This document shows, piece by piece, positions 52,861-61,536 of a DNA stretch of 64,000 nucleotides. The stretch's first letter is position 1, and the number at the start of each line of letters is the position of its first letter. A program made the translations under genes and the position numbers. The DNA is taken from NCBI GenBank assembly GCA_020832185.1, contig JAFIFE010000006.1, positions 62,001 through 126,000 of the forward strand, written 5' to 3'. This DNA is from Alkalibacterium sp. Lineage in GTDB: Bacteria > Bacillota > Bacilli > Lactobacillales > Carnobacteriaceae_A. The notes below the pieces were generated by a model. The model was not told the DNA's origin. It did no database searches and worked only from the letters and a program-made list of their open reading frames with translations.

Positions 52861-53346
52861 GTGGCAACATTCGAAGAAATATATGAACTGTATTTCAAAG
52901 ATGTGTATCTGTTTGTCTTTAGTTTATCAAAGGATAAACACATAGCAGAAGATATCACATCTGAAACATTTCTGAAAGCATTGAGTGCGCTGGATACGTA
53001 TAGAGGGGAGAGTGATGTAAAAGTCTGGCTTTTTCAGATCGCTAAGAATACCTATTTTTCCTATTTACGGAAACACCAGAAAGAAACGGCTTTGGATATG
53101 ATCAGTGACATTGAAGATACACTAAATATTGAGAAAATAGTCTCTTCAGCTGATGAATCGATGAGTGTACATAAAGTACTGCACATGTTGCCTGAACCCT
53201 ATAAAGAAGTATTTACCTTAAGGGTTTTTGGAAATCTGAGCTTCAAGCAGATAGCTGAGGTATTCGGGAAAACGGATAACTGGGCGTGTGTCACTTTCTA
53301 TAGAGCCAAACAAAAAATAAGAGACGAAATGAGGAAACACGAATGA
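52861..53346 (+). CDS. ECF-type RNA polymerase sigma factor
   Basis: Sigma-70 family factor of 161 residues. Region 2 (about 5-70) contains DVYLFVFSLSKDKHIAEDITSETF and VKVWLFQIAKNTYFSYLRKH; region 4 (about 105-155) contains MLPEPYKEVFTLRVFGNLSF and QIAEVFGKTDNWACVTFYRAKQ-like DNA recognition helix. GTG start at 52861 after AGGAGGTGAG. The next gene encodes a zinc-finger anti-sigma factor overlapping by four bases, the usual regulatory pair. The inducing signal is unknown. Confidence 0.92.
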   Translation: MATFEEIYELYFKDVYLFVFSLSKDKHIAEDITSETFLKALSALDTYRGESDVKVWLFQIAKNTYFSYLRKHQKETALDMISDIEDTLNIEKIVSSADESMSVHKVLHMLPEPYKEVFTLRVFGNLSFKQIAEVFGKTDNWACVTFYRAKQKIRDEMRKHE

Positions 53347-54260
53347 GACTATCGTGCGATGTGATAAAAGACTTGACGCCATTATATGCTGAAGGGATGC
53401 TCAGTGAGACATCTGTTGATCTGGTAGAGGAACATCTTGAAGAGTGTGAGGACTGTCAGCTATACTTACAGACAATGAATCAGAAGCAGGACGTTCCAGA
53501 AGATCACAGTGTACTCCCTTTGTTAAAAATGAAAAATCTATTGAGAAAGAAAAAAGCTGTAGCAATAGGAGTCGCTATAGCTTTGACACTCCTGTTCAGT
53601 GCTCTATTCTTTTCTTTTTTAAGCGCACCTGATTATATCCCTTATTCTGAAGGCTTGCTGGAAGTGACCGAACTCTCTGATGGGTCGATCATCGTTCAAA
53701 TGAATCAGGAGGTTCATGGATATGACATAAACGAAACCTCCTCAGAAGATGGAGACGGTTCTGTGTATCATGTGACGACCTGGACGACTACTCTAGGAGA
53801 GGCAGGACTGTCTGATGGAGTGGATAGAATCGTCCTGACTAATGAGGAAGAGTCAGTTGCTTCTGTGTATTATTACCAGACGGATGGAACGCTTGATACG
53901 CTGATTCATGGAAGGAATGAGAATATAAATGGGGGGACAATGATTCTGCCAAGATTGAATTTGACTTATTACTTTGCAGCTGCCGGAATTGTGATGGTGA
54001 CGTCATTAATAGCAGTGCTTGTTTTTCGAAAGCATAATATAATTGCTCGAGGATTATTGGTCATTCTATTAGTTTCAACTTCGTATATCGTCTCTCATAT
54101 GATTGTCAGAGGAATGACCTCTGCATCGTATCAGTCGACAAGAGATCTGCTGGCTATATTAAGCATTACCCTCCCTCTATCAGCGCTGATTTATTTTGCA
54201 ACAGTAAGCTATACTATAAGAAAAGAACGCCAGACTGCAGAAAAAGTGAATGATAAGTAA
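53343..54260 (+). CDS. Zinc-finger anti-sigma factor, membrane-bound
   Basis: Protein of 305 residues. The N-terminus is a zf-HC2 anti-sigma domain with Cys5, His32, Cys36 and Cys39 (HLEECEDCQLY). A transmembrane helix follows (about 72-93), then an outside domain (95-205) and three more hydrophobic segments (about 207-228, 233-256, 265-285). Binding the sigma factor at the membrane until a signal arrives is the expected role. Start ATG overlaps the sigma stop (ATGA). The four-helix layout is longer than in simple single-pass anti-sigma factors. Confidence 0.87.
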   Translation: MRLSCDVIKDLTPLYAEGMLSETSVDLVEEHLEECEDCQLYLQTMNQKQDVPEDHSVLPLLKMKNLLRKKKAVAIGVAIALTLLFSALFFSFLSAPDYIPYSEGLLEVTELSDGSIIVQMNQEVHGYDINETSSEDGDGSVYHVTTWTTTLGEAGLSDGVDRIVLTNEEESVASVYYYQTDGTLDTLIHGRNENINGGTMILPRLNLTYYFAAAGIVMVTSLIAVLVFRKHNIIARGLLVILLVSTSYIVSHMIVRGMTSASYQSTRDLLAILSITLPLSALIYFATVSYTIRKERQTAEKVNDK

Positions 54261-54384
54261 AAAAAGTTGAAGCCTGACTGTAACTGACTATATACAATCA
54301 ATTGTTGAATAAGGAAGGGATACAGTAATAGTAGGAAACTACGAGTCAAGAAATGAAAAATACTTTCTTTCTCAATTTTATTCC

Positions 54385-54413
54385 TTGACTTTAAAAAATA
54401 GACTCCCTATAAT
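54385..54413 (+). promoter_or_regulatory. Promoter of the trp operon and its leader
   Basis: -35 TTGACT, 17-base spacer, -10 TATAAT. Transcription should begin near 54420. I find no convincing second promoter between the leader terminator and the T-box, so both lie on one transcript. Confidence 0.8.
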
Positions 54414-54445
54414 GAGAAACAATTCATAAAACGATTAAAAAGAAA

Positions 54446-54588
54446 GGAGGATCACTCAATTATGGCTAACAATTCATTCATCCAATTGACTGTGCACTAT
54501 TCATGGCAAAGCTGGGGCGTCGACGTACGCGCTGGTTATTGGCGTTGCGCAAAAATTGAATGAGTGAATCCTAAATGAGTGATTCTCC
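54446..54588 (+). promoter_or_regulatory. Shine-Dalgarno/anti-Shine-Dalgarno element in the trp leader
   Basis: The leader frame's ribosome binding site region GGAGGATCACTC (54446-54457) can pair over its full length with GAGTGATTCTCC (54577-54588, one G-U). It can also pair with a second copy GAGTGAATCCT (54562-54572), which starts at the leader stop codon. The two downstream copies are a near-direct repeat, so translation of the leader frame could be switched by RNA folding or ribosome position. Confidence 0.6.
54462..54563 (+). CDS. Putative Trp-containing leader peptide of the trp operon
   Basis: Frame of 33 codons with three Trp codons (15, 18 and 27, at 54504, 54513 and 54540), starting at ATG 11 bases after AAAGGAGG and about 40 bases after the predicted transcription start. 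It ends at TGA 54561, which overlaps an anti-Shine-Dalgarno copy. Trp frequency (3 of 33) is high for a random frame. It may be a regulatory leader peptide or an arrest peptide like TnaC; it could also be a small secreted or bacteriocin-like peptide, but no signal is seen. Confidence 0.55.
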   Translation: MANNSFIQLTVHYSWQSWGVDVRAGYWRCAKIE

Positions 54589-54679
54589 GGTATACACAAA
54601 AGGCATATCTGTAGGGAAGTGTAGCTTCCGTTTACTGTTTTAAAGGGGGGATTGTCCCTGGAGCAGTGTAGATAAGTCA

Positions 54680-54726
54680 TTCTGCAAAGGCAGAAACTCA
54701 TTTAATATGGGTTTCTGTCTTTTTTT
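54680..54726 (+). terminator. Leader attenuator of the trp operon (first terminator)
   Basis: AGGCAGAAACTC (54688-54699) pairs with GGGTTTCTGTCT (54709-54720), followed by a T-run to 54726. TTCTGC (54680-54685) and GCAGAA (54690-54695) form a competing hairpin that uses the same bases, so terminator and antiterminator are mutually exclusive. Confidence 0.78.
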
Positions 54727-54737
54727 AATATCCGATC

Positions 54738-54973
54738 CACACATAAGAGTAGTACATTCACCCATCTCATTACAGAGAACTTGCGACACTGAGAGGCAAG
54801 TATGAGAAGTGAATGGAATGGACTTATGTGAATCTACCTGAAGCACAGTAGGGTAGGTCGATGCATCCCCGTTACCGGATGAGAGTGTAGAAGAGCAGTC
54901 TTCTAAATTGTGGTGGTACCGCGGTATTTATATCGTCCCTCAGTAGTGTAATAGCTAGTGGGGGGCTTTTTTT
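54738..54973 (+). promoter_or_regulatory. T-box riboswitch (tRNA-Trp specific) controlling trpEGDCFBA
   Basis: Stem I is closed by ACATAAG (54741-54747) with CTTATGT (54823-54829). Above it, AGTAGTA faces GAATGGA, giving a loop-E-like specifier loop with codon UGG (Trp), then CATTCAC pairs with GTGAATG. Further hairpins CTCAT/ATGAG and ACTTGC/GCAAGT and a stem III CTACC/GGTAG follow. The T-box core TGGTGGTACCGCGG is at 54911-54924. The terminator uses CGTCCCTC and GGGGGGC before T7 (54967-54973). Uncharged tRNA-Trp should favour the antiterminator. Confidence 0.93.
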
Positions 54974-55015
54974 ATGCAAAAAATACAGCTAATCAAAATT
55001 AGAGGAGAGAAAAAG

Positions 55016-56383
55016 ATGAGTATAGAGTATAAAACGAAACAGATCAATGGAGATATGCTGACACCTATTTCAGTGTATCAGCGCTTGATCGGAGAAAAGA
55101 AATTCATCCTAGAAAGTTCAAGCGGACATGGTGAAAAAGGGCGGTATTCCTTTATTGGAATGAACCCGTATAAAGAAATTATCGGTGACGGACATGTGGT
55201 CACAGTAAAAGAAGGCAGTCGCGAGAAAACAGTTCATAAAAAACCGCTGGAAGTAGTGAAAGAACATATTCCGAATGTGTCACTGGATTTGCCTTTTCCC
55301 TTCTATGGAGGCGCCATTGGGTACATTGGGTACGATGCGATTCATGAATACGAGGACATTGGTGAACGGCTAAATGATGAAATTGAGATGCCGGATATTC
55401 ACCTGATGTTCTATAAGGAACTCGTTGTTTTTGATCATGTGAAACAGGAAGTCACCATTGTGGCACTGGCAATTGATGGAAGGAAAAACCTGGATCAGCG
55501 CATCCAGACCTTTGAATGCATGATCAATCAGCCTGTAGATGAACAAGTGGAGGAGCTGACGCCTCTTGAGTTTACCACTGGTACAGATAAGGAAACGTTT
55601 ATGGCACTGGTCAAAAAAGTGAAACAGCACATTATTGATGGGGACATTTTTCAGGCTGTGTTGTCTCAACGAATGAAGGCGACCTTTGAAGTGGATCCTT
55701 TTACCTTCTACCGAAAACTGAGAGTATCGAACCCTTCACCTTACATGTTCTTCGTCGATTTCAAGGACTATATAGTGCTGGGTGCCTCACCTGAAAGTCT
55801 GATCAAAGTGACAGGGGACACAGTCACTACTAATCCGATTGCGGGGACACGTCCAAGAGGTGCAACAGTAGAGGAAGACGAGGCCCTTGCACACGAGTTG
55901 CTTACGGACGAAAAGGAATGTGCCGAACATAAGATGCTGGTGGACTTAAGCCGAAACGACCTGGGACGTGTGTCTCAAATCGGCTCAATCTCCATCGATA
56001 CATTTATGGAAATTGGACGCTTCCAGCACGTGATGCACATTGTCTCAGAAGTGAGCGGGACCTTGGCAGAAGGCATGACAGGCTTGGATGCACTGACCAC
56101 GACCTTACCGGCTGGAACAGTATCAGGCGCACCGAAAATTCGAGCGATGCAGATCGTCAATGAACTGGAAGACAATCTGCGAGGCGTATATGCCGGATCA
56201 ATCGGCTACATTAATTTAAATGGCGATCTGGATCTGGCATTAGCTATTCGGACAATGGTCGTTAAGGATAAAACGGCGTATGTTCAGGCAGGTGCAGGCA
56301 TCGTCTATGATTCTGATCCGGCAACGGAATATCAGGAAACCTTAAATAAAGCAAAATCCCTACTGGAGGTTGGACAAAAATGA
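55016..56383 (+). CDS. trpE: Anthranilate synthase component I
   Basis: Chorismate-utilising subunit of 455 residues that, with TrpG, makes anthranilate. The N-terminal ILESS (31-35) is the tryptophan feedback site motif. The C-terminal chorismate-binding domain has SPYMFFVDFKDYIVLGASPE, NPIAGTRPRG, HKMLVDLSRNDLGRV and TLPAGTVSGAPKIRAMQ. Start at ATG 55016 after AGAGGAGAG; an in-frame ATG at 54974 sits right after the T-box terminator and has no ribosome binding site. First gene of the operon. Confidence 0.96.
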   Translation: MSIEYKTKQINGDMLTPISVYQRLIGEKKFILESSSGHGEKGRYSFIGMNPYKEIIGDGHVVTVKEGSREKTVHKKPLEVVKEHIPNVSLDLPFPFYGGAIGYIGYDAIHEYEDIGERLNDEIEMPDIHLMFYKELVVFDHVKQEVTIVALAIDGRKNLDQRIQTFECMINQPVDEQVEELTPLEFTTGTDKETFMALVKKVKQHIIDGDIFQAVLSQRMKATFEVDPFTFYRKLRVSNPSPYMFFVDFKDYIVLGASPESLIKVTGDTVTTNPIAGTRPRGATVEEDEALAHELLTDEKECAEHKMLVDLSRNDLGRVSQIGSISIDTFMEIGRFQHVMHIVSEVSGTLAEGMTGLDALTTTLPAGTVSGAPKIRAMQIVNELEDNLRGVYAGSIGYINLNGDLDLALAIRTMVVKDKTAYVQAGAGIVYDSDPATEYQETLNKAKSLLEVGQK

Positions 56384-56970
56384 TTGTGTTGATTGATAAC
56401 TATGACTCATTCACGTATAACTTGTACCAATATTTAGGCGAATGCGGAGAAGACGTGAAGGTTGTCCGCAATGATGCACTGACGGTTGAAGAGCTGCGTA
56501 CGCTAAATCCAAAAGCCATCGTCCTCTCACCAGGACCGGGAACACCGAGTGACGCAGGTATCTGTGTCGATATCGTTAAAGAACTGCAGGCTGAGTTACC
56601 GATTTTGGGCATCTGTTTAGGGCATCAGGCTATTGGTGAAGCATTCGGCGGAACGGTGGGTCATGCGGACGTTGTGAAGCACGGGAAGACGGCTCAAGTG
56701 AGTCATCATCAAGCAGACTTGTTCAAAGGACTGAAAGAAGAAATTGAAGTCATGCGTTACCACTCGCTGGTCATTAAAAGAGACACCATGCCGGACTGCT
56801 TGACGGTAACCGCGACATCGATTACAGATGGTGAAATCATGGCAGTGAAGCATAATTTTTTCCCGATTTATGGGGTGCAGTTCCATCCGGAATCAATCGG
56901 AACCCATGACGGGAAACAGATGATCCAGAACTTTTTAGACACGATCAGCAAAGAGGTGGAGAGAGTCTAA
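56380..56970 (+). CDS. trpG: Anthranilate synthase component II (glutamine amidotransferase)
   Basis: Class I amidotransferase of 196 residues that supplies ammonia to TrpE. Nucleophile Cys79 is in LGICLGHQAIGEAFGG, and the HPES motif (VQFHPESIGTHDG) holds the catalytic His and Glu. LSPGPGTPSDAG forms the oxyanion region. ATGA overlap with trpE couples translation. Without a pab cluster in the window it could also serve para-aminobenzoate synthesis, as in other Firmicutes. Confidence 0.95.
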   Translation: MIVLIDNYDSFTYNLYQYLGECGEDVKVVRNDALTVEELRTLNPKAIVLSPGPGTPSDAGICVDIVKELQAELPILGICLGHQAIGEAFGGTVGHADVVKHGKTAQVSHHQADLFKGLKEEIEVMRYHSLVIKRDTMPDCLTVTATSITDGEIMAVKHNFFPIYGVQFHPESIGTHDGKQMIQNFLDTISKEVERV

Positions 56971-57983
56971 TGAAATCATACATTGAGAAAGTACTGAGGC
57001 AGGAAGACCTGACCATTGAAGAAATGGAAGCAGCCAGTCATTTGTTATTCAGTGACACGACAGATGAACGCCAGAAAGCCTCATTTTTGACAGCCTTGCG
57101 TGCTAAAAGGGAGTCCGTAAGTGAACTGACGGGACTGGCTAAAGTGATGAAAGCAGTCGCTGTGCAGTTGCCTAAAGCCCTGCCTGATGTGATGGATAAC
57201 TGCGGAACAGGGGGCGACGGGTCTCACAGTTTCAATATCAGTACGACGAGTGCGTTTGTATTAGCGGGAGCTGGGATGACCGTTGCGAAACATGGAAACA
57301 GAAGCATTTCCAGTCAGACGGGGAGTGCGGATGTGCTGGAAGAATTAGGTGTACACTTAAGTGCTACACCAGAGGACATGATGGAACTGCTTGAACAAAA
57401 TAATATTGCCTTTTTATTCGCACAGAGTGTGCATCCAGCGATGAAACATGTCATGCCGGTACGTAAAGCGATGGGGATTCCAACGATTTTCAACTTGATC
57501 GGTCCGCTCACTAATCCAGCGTTCCTGACAACACAGCTGATGGGTGTGTACCGCGAAGAGGTGCTGATGGATATCGGACGTGTCCTGCAGAATTTAGGGA
57601 GAAAACGGGCAGTCGTTGTTCACGGAAACGGCGGACTGGATGAAGCGTCATTAGCCGGTATGAATAAATGCGTGTTAGTCACTGAGAACAAATTGTCTGC
57701 CTTTGACCTTTGTCCGGAAGAAGTCGGATTAAGAAGAGCCGAAAACACTGAGCTGAAAGGTGGAAATGCAAAAGAGAATGCGCGGATACTTCGTTCGGTC
57801 CTTGGTGGAATGAAAGGGCCCCACCGCGATGTGGTCGTGTTGAATGCAGGGCTTGGACTGCTGGCAAACGGGAAAGCATCGACCCCGCAGGAAGGGGTAC
57901 AACTCGCAGAAGAAAGCATTGATTCTGGCGCAGCTTTAGAGAAGCTGGATTATTTAGTGGCATACGGGAAAGGAAGACGGTAA
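56970..57983 (+). CDS. trpD: Anthranilate phosphoribosyltransferase
   Basis: Enzyme of 337 residues that transfers the phosphoribosyl group of PRPP to anthranilate. Family motifs are DNCGTGGDGSHSFNISTTSA (PRPP binding), KHGNRSISSQTGSADVLEELG and the anthranilate-site VHPAMKHVMPVRKAMG followed by NLIGPLTNPA. It starts within the trpG stop (TAATG). Normal length. Confidence 0.96.
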   Translation: MKSYIEKVLRQEDLTIEEMEAASHLLFSDTTDERQKASFLTALRAKRESVSELTGLAKVMKAVAVQLPKALPDVMDNCGTGGDGSHSFNISTTSAFVLAGAGMTVAKHGNRSISSQTGSADVLEELGVHLSATPEDMMELLEQNNIAFLFAQSVHPAMKHVMPVRKAMGIPTIFNLIGPLTNPAFLTTQLMGVYREEVLMDIGRVLQNLGRKRAVVVHGNGGLDEASLAGMNKCVLVTENKLSAFDLCPEEVGLRRAENTELKGGNAKENARILRSVLGGMKGPHRDVVVLNAGLGLLANGKASTPQEGVQLAEESIDSGAALEKLDYLVAYGKGRR

Positions 57984-58774
57984 TGGGGACAATCTTAGAT
58001 AAGATCTTAACTGAAAAGAAAAACGAAGTGATACGACTAAAGGAATCTTTCCCTAAAGAAACGCGTCAACGGACTGCACCTGTACGGTCATTCTATGATA
58101 GGTGTAAAGAAGCTGATGATATGCAGGTGATTGCAGAATTCAAACGCTCTTCTCCTTCCAAAGGCGAAATCAATCACAGCATTCACCCGGACAAACAAGC
58201 AGAGATTTATGAAGCAGCCGGCGCATCAATGGTGTCTGTCTTAACAGATGAGCCTTTTTTCGGGGGAACGATGGACGATCTGGCAGCTGTACGTGAAGCA
58301 GTGACGTTACCGGTCCTGAACAAAGACTTTATCATCGATCCCATTCAAATCGACCGAGCTTACGTCTACGGGGCAGATGTAATCCTGCTGATTGCAGCGG
58401 CGTTGTCAGATGACCAGCTGAATACGCTGCACGAGTATGCATCAGATAAAGGGTTAGAGGTCTTAGTAGAAGTGCACAATGAAGACGAACTGAAACGAGC
58501 TCAATTCGTGCAGCCGAAACTGATCGGTGTCAATAACCGTAATTTGAAAACCTTCGAAGTGACACTTGATACAACAGAGGAGCTCGCAAACCTGATTGAT
58601 ACGGATAAGCAGATCCTAGTGAGTGAGAGTGGAATGACGAGTGCAGACGATGCATCTCGTGTATGGAAAGCTGGTGCACGGGCGATATTAGTGGGTGAAA
58701 CCCTCATGAGAGCAGAAAATGTAAAAGAAACGGTCCAGTCTTTTAAGCAGGGGGCGACCAACCATGCTGGTTAA
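57983..58774 (+). CDS. trpC: Indole-3-glycerol phosphate synthase
   Basis: TIM-barrel enzyme of 263 residues that closes the indole ring. Catalytic Lys is in AEFKRSSPSKGEI, further motifs are SVLTDEPFFGG, VLNKDFIIDPIQI, VEVHNEDE, IGVNNRNLKTFEV and SESGM. Monofunctional, not fused to TrpF. The start overlaps the trpD stop (TAATG). Confidence 0.96.
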   Translation: MGTILDKILTEKKNEVIRLKESFPKETRQRTAPVRSFYDRCKEADDMQVIAEFKRSSPSKGEINHSIHPDKQAEIYEAAGASMVSVLTDEPFFGGTMDDLAAVREAVTLPVLNKDFIIDPIQIDRAYVYGADVILLIAAALSDDQLNTLHEYASDKGLEVLVEVHNEDELKRAQFVQPKLIGVNNRNLKTFEVTLDTTEELANLIDTDKQILVSESGMTSADDASRVWKAGARAILVGETLMRAENVKETVQSFKQGATNHAG

Positions 58775-59378
58775 AATATGTGGCATTCAAACACCCGAGA
58801 TGGCAAAAATCGCTGTAGATGCCGGCGCAGACTATATAGGCCTGGTATTCGCAGACAGTAAACGACAGGTGACCATCGAACAGGCGAAAGACATTAAAAA
58901 GGTTCTGTCGAATGCTGAAGTCAAAGTCGTCGGTGTGTTTCGGAATCAGCCAATCACAGAAGTGAATCAGATCAGTCGAGAACTGGGTTTGGATTACGTT
59001 CAGCTGCACGGGAATGAACGTGTCGAGGAATGCAGGAAAGTTGAAACACCGCTTATCAAGGCACTCTCTTTCAATGACATCAGCCAGGCAGGGGCTTTTC
59101 ACGAAGTAGCTGAGTATATTCTGATCGACAGCCCTAAACCGGGGAGTGGAGAGACGTTCGACTGGTCAGCCCTGTCTAAAGACGGTAAAGAGTTTCCCTA
59201 CTTTCTGGCAGGCGGCTTATCACCGGATAATGTCAGAGAAGCCATTATCACGTTGAGTCCGTTAGGGATCGATGTCTCCAGCGGGGTTGAAACAAATGGA
59301 CAAAAAGATGAAAAGAAAATCAGACGATTTATTGACCAAGCCAGACAAAAGGAATGGAAAAGAGAGGAGACAATATGA
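58764..59378 (+). CDS. trpF: Phosphoribosylanthranilate isomerase
   Basis: TIM-barrel isomerase of 204 residues. Catalytic Cys is in [12 protein letters not shown] and catalytic Asp in [17 protein letters not shown]; the phosphate site is [14 protein letters not shown] and IDVSSGVET. It starts 11 bases before the trpC stop and ends in an ATGA overlap with trpB. Confidence 0.95.
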   Translation: MLVKICGIQTPEMAKIAVDAGADYIGLVFADSKRQVTIEQAKDIKKVLSNAEVKVVGVFRNQPITEVNQISRELGLDYVQLHGNERVEECRKVETPLIKALSFNDISQAGAFHEVAEYILIDSPKPGSGETFDWSALSKDGKEFPYFLAGGLSPDNVREAIITLSPLGIDVSSGVETNGQKDEKKIRRFIDQARQKEWKREETI

Positions 59379-60586
59379 ATACATCAAAAGAAACGTTACC
59401 AGATAAAAAAGGGCATTTTGGACAGTTTGGAGGACGCTTTGTTCCAGAAACTCTGATGCCAGCTGTTTTAGAACTGGAAGACGCATATGAGAAAGCAAAA
59501 AATGATCCGGTATTCAAGCGGGAAATGGCAGGGTATTTAAAAGACTACGTGGGTCGTGAAACCCCTTTGACCTTTGCCAAGAGACTGACTGAAGCATTCG
59601 GTGGACCAAAAATTTATCTCAAAAGGGAAGACTTGAATCATACAGGCGCTCATAAAATCAACAATGCGCTGGGTCAGGCACTGCTTACACAGCGCATGGG
59701 CAAGAAAAAAGTTGTGGCAGAAACAGGGGCAGGGCAGCATGGCGTAGCGACTGCCACAGTGTGTGCGCTGCTCGATTTGGAGTGCATTATCTTTATGGGG
59801 AAAGAAGACGTCAGACGACAGAAACTGAATGTGTTTCGAATGGAACTCTTAGGTGCTGAAGTCGTCAGTGTCGATCAGGGCGAAGGCACACTGAAAGATG
59901 CGGTCAATGAGGCGCTGCGCTACTGGGTGGCGAATGTTGAGGATACACATTACATTATCGGGTCTGTCGTAGGTCCTCATCCGTTTCCGAAAATGGTGCG
60001 TGATTTCCAGAGTGTAATCGGAGATGAAACCAGAGAACAGTTTGATGCATTGGAGCACCGGTTGCCCGACGCGATCGTTGCGTGTGTTGGCGGAGGCAGC
60101 AATGCAATGGGAATGTTTGCGCCTTTTGTCAATGAAGCATCCGTCAAACTCTACGGAGCAGAAGCAGCCGGAAAGGGGATCGATACAGGCAAGCATGCGG
60201 CAACACTGACTGCTGGAAAAGTGGGCGTGCTGCACGGCATGATGTCGTATCTCCTGCAGGATGAATCAGGTCAGATCACTGAACCGTACTCTATTTCAGC
60301 GGGGCTGGACTATCCGGGGATTGGTCCGGAGCACAGCTACCTGAAGGATACCAACAGGGTAACGTATGAGGGGATAACGGACCAGGAGGCACTGGATGGA
60401 CTCCAGCTGCTGTCTCGCAAAGAAGGAATCATCCCGGCACTGGAAACGGCGCATGCTATCACTTATGCTCAGAAAATTGCTCAAACGATGGATGCAGATC
60501 AAAGCCTGATTATTTGTCTGTCGGGTAGAGGAGACAAAGACGTTGAAACCGTTCGGGAAAGATTAGGAGGGCAGGTCAATGGGTAA
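59375..60586 (+). CDS. trpB: Tryptophan synthase beta chain
   Basis: PLP enzyme of 403 residues joining indole and serine. The PLP Lys94 lies in [14 protein letters not shown], with the phosphate-binding GGGSNAMG further on and the family start [17 protein letters not shown]. This is the TrpB1 type that works with TrpA. Start at ATG 59375 (ATGA overlap with trpF, after GAGAGGAGA); the frame extends seven codons upstream without a ribosome binding site. Confidence 0.97.
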   Translation: MNTSKETLPDKKGHFGQFGGRFVPETLMPAVLELEDAYEKAKNDPVFKREMAGYLKDYVGRETPLTFAKRLTEAFGGPKIYLKREDLNHTGAHKINNALGQALLTQRMGKKKVVAETGAGQHGVATATVCALLDLECIIFMGKEDVRRQKLNVFRMELLGAEVVSVDQGEGTLKDAVNEALRYWVANVEDTHYIIGSVVGPHPFPKMVRDFQSVIGDETREQFDALEHRLPDAIVACVGGGSNAMGMFAPFVNEASVKLYGAEAAGKGIDTGKHAATLTAGKVGVLHGMMSYLLQDESGQITEPYSISAGLDYPGIGPEHSYLKDTNRVTYEGITDQEALDGLQLLSRKEGIIPALETAHAITYAQKIAQTMDADQSLIICLSGRGDKDVETVRERLGGQVNG

Positions 60587-61367
60587 AAAAACATTAGATC
60601 AAGCATTTGAAAAGACTCTCGAAAAGGGAGACAAGATTTTTGTCCCTTACATCATGGCTGGAGATGGTGGGATAGACGCCTTGCCTGAGCGAATTCAATT
60701 TTTAGAAGAGGCAGGAGCGACGGCTTTGGAACTGGGGATTCCTTTTTCAGATCCCGTCGCAGACGGGCCGACCATTCAAGCAGCCGGCCTACGAGCGCTT
60801 GAAGAAAAAGTGACCTTAAAGAAAGTCCTTGATAAGTTGAAAGTAACAAAAAAAGACCGGACGATTCCGATTATTCTAATGACCTATATGAACCCGATCT
60901 GTGCCTACGGGATTGAAGCGTTCGCAAAGGAGAGTGTGGCATCCGGAGTCGATGGACTGATTATTCCAGATCTCCCGATGGAAGAGGAAGAACGGATCAC
61001 GGATCACTTAACAGAAAATAAAGTCGCTTTGATTAGACTGGCCGCCCTGACAAGCCCAATCGACCGCTTAAAAACAATCGCTGAGAAAACTGAAGGCTTT
61101 TTGTACGCTGTCACAGTCAAAGGGACGACCGGCGCACAAGTCGAGTTCCAAAAAGAGGTGGGCGACTACATTAGCAGAGTAAAAGACTTAACGACTAAGC
61201 CTGTCCTGGCTGGATTTGGTGTCTCCACACCCGAACACGTCAGACAACTCAGTGAGTACGGTGACGGAGTGGTAGTAGGCAGTGAAATCGTCACGTGTTT
61301 CCATGAGAACCGGCGAGATAAAATCACAGAGCTGATTGATGCATCGAAACGTCTGCCAGTAAACTGA
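60579..61367 (+). CDS. trpA: Tryptophan synthase alpha chain
   Basis: TIM-barrel enzyme of 262 residues that releases indole from indoleglycerol phosphate. Catalytic Glu51 and Asp62 lie in [28 protein letters not shown] and [11 protein letters not shown] are further motifs. It overlaps trpB by 8 bases, with TTAGGAGGG as ribosome binding site. It is the last gene of trpEGDCFBA and a terminator follows. Confidence 0.97.
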   Translation: MGKKTLDQAFEKTLEKGDKIFVPYIMAGDGGIDALPERIQFLEEAGATALELGIPFSDPVADGPTIQAAGLRALEEKVTLKKVLDKLKVTKKDRTIPIILMTYMNPICAYGIEAFAKESVASGVDGLIIPDLPMEEEERITDHLTENKVALIRLAALTSPIDRLKTIAEKTEGFLYAVTVKGTTGAQVEFQKEVGDYISRVKDLTTKPVLAGFGVSTPEHVRQLSEYGDGVVVGSEIVTCFHENRRDKITELIDASKRLPVN

Positions 61368-61386
61368 ACGCCATAAGTTGATCGAT

Positions 61387-61420
61387 AAGAAGTACCCCTC
61401 AAAGGGTGCTTCTTTTTTTG
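61387..61420 (+). terminator. Terminator of the trp operon
   Basis: AAGAAG-ACCC pairs with GGGT-CTTCTT around CTCAAA, followed by T7. Confidence 0.87.
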
Positions 61421-61429
61421 AAATAGTTA

Positions 61430-61457
61430 TTGATTAAGACAAGAGGAGTGGTACAAT
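61430..61457 (+). promoter_or_regulatory. Promoter of the DUF5050-like gene
   Basis: -35 TTGATT, 16-base spacer ending TGG (extended), -10 TACAAT, about 80 bases before the start. Confidence 0.55.
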
Positions 61458-61536
61458 TATAACAAAAGTAAAATTTATTAACATATATGAAATAATTAGA
61501 GAATCCTTTTAAACGACCCTTTACTGGAGGAATAAT

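Noticed and set aside
54501-54846. Two overlapping minus-strand frames (66 and 68 codons) across the trp leader
   Set aside because: They are antisense to conserved T-box and attenuator structures and have no ribosome binding site or recognisable protein features.
54974-55015. Upstream ATG start for trpE directly after the T-box terminator
   Set aside because: The ATG abuts the terminator T-run and lacks a ribosome binding site, whereas ATG 55016 has AGAGGAGAG and gives the normal N-terminus.
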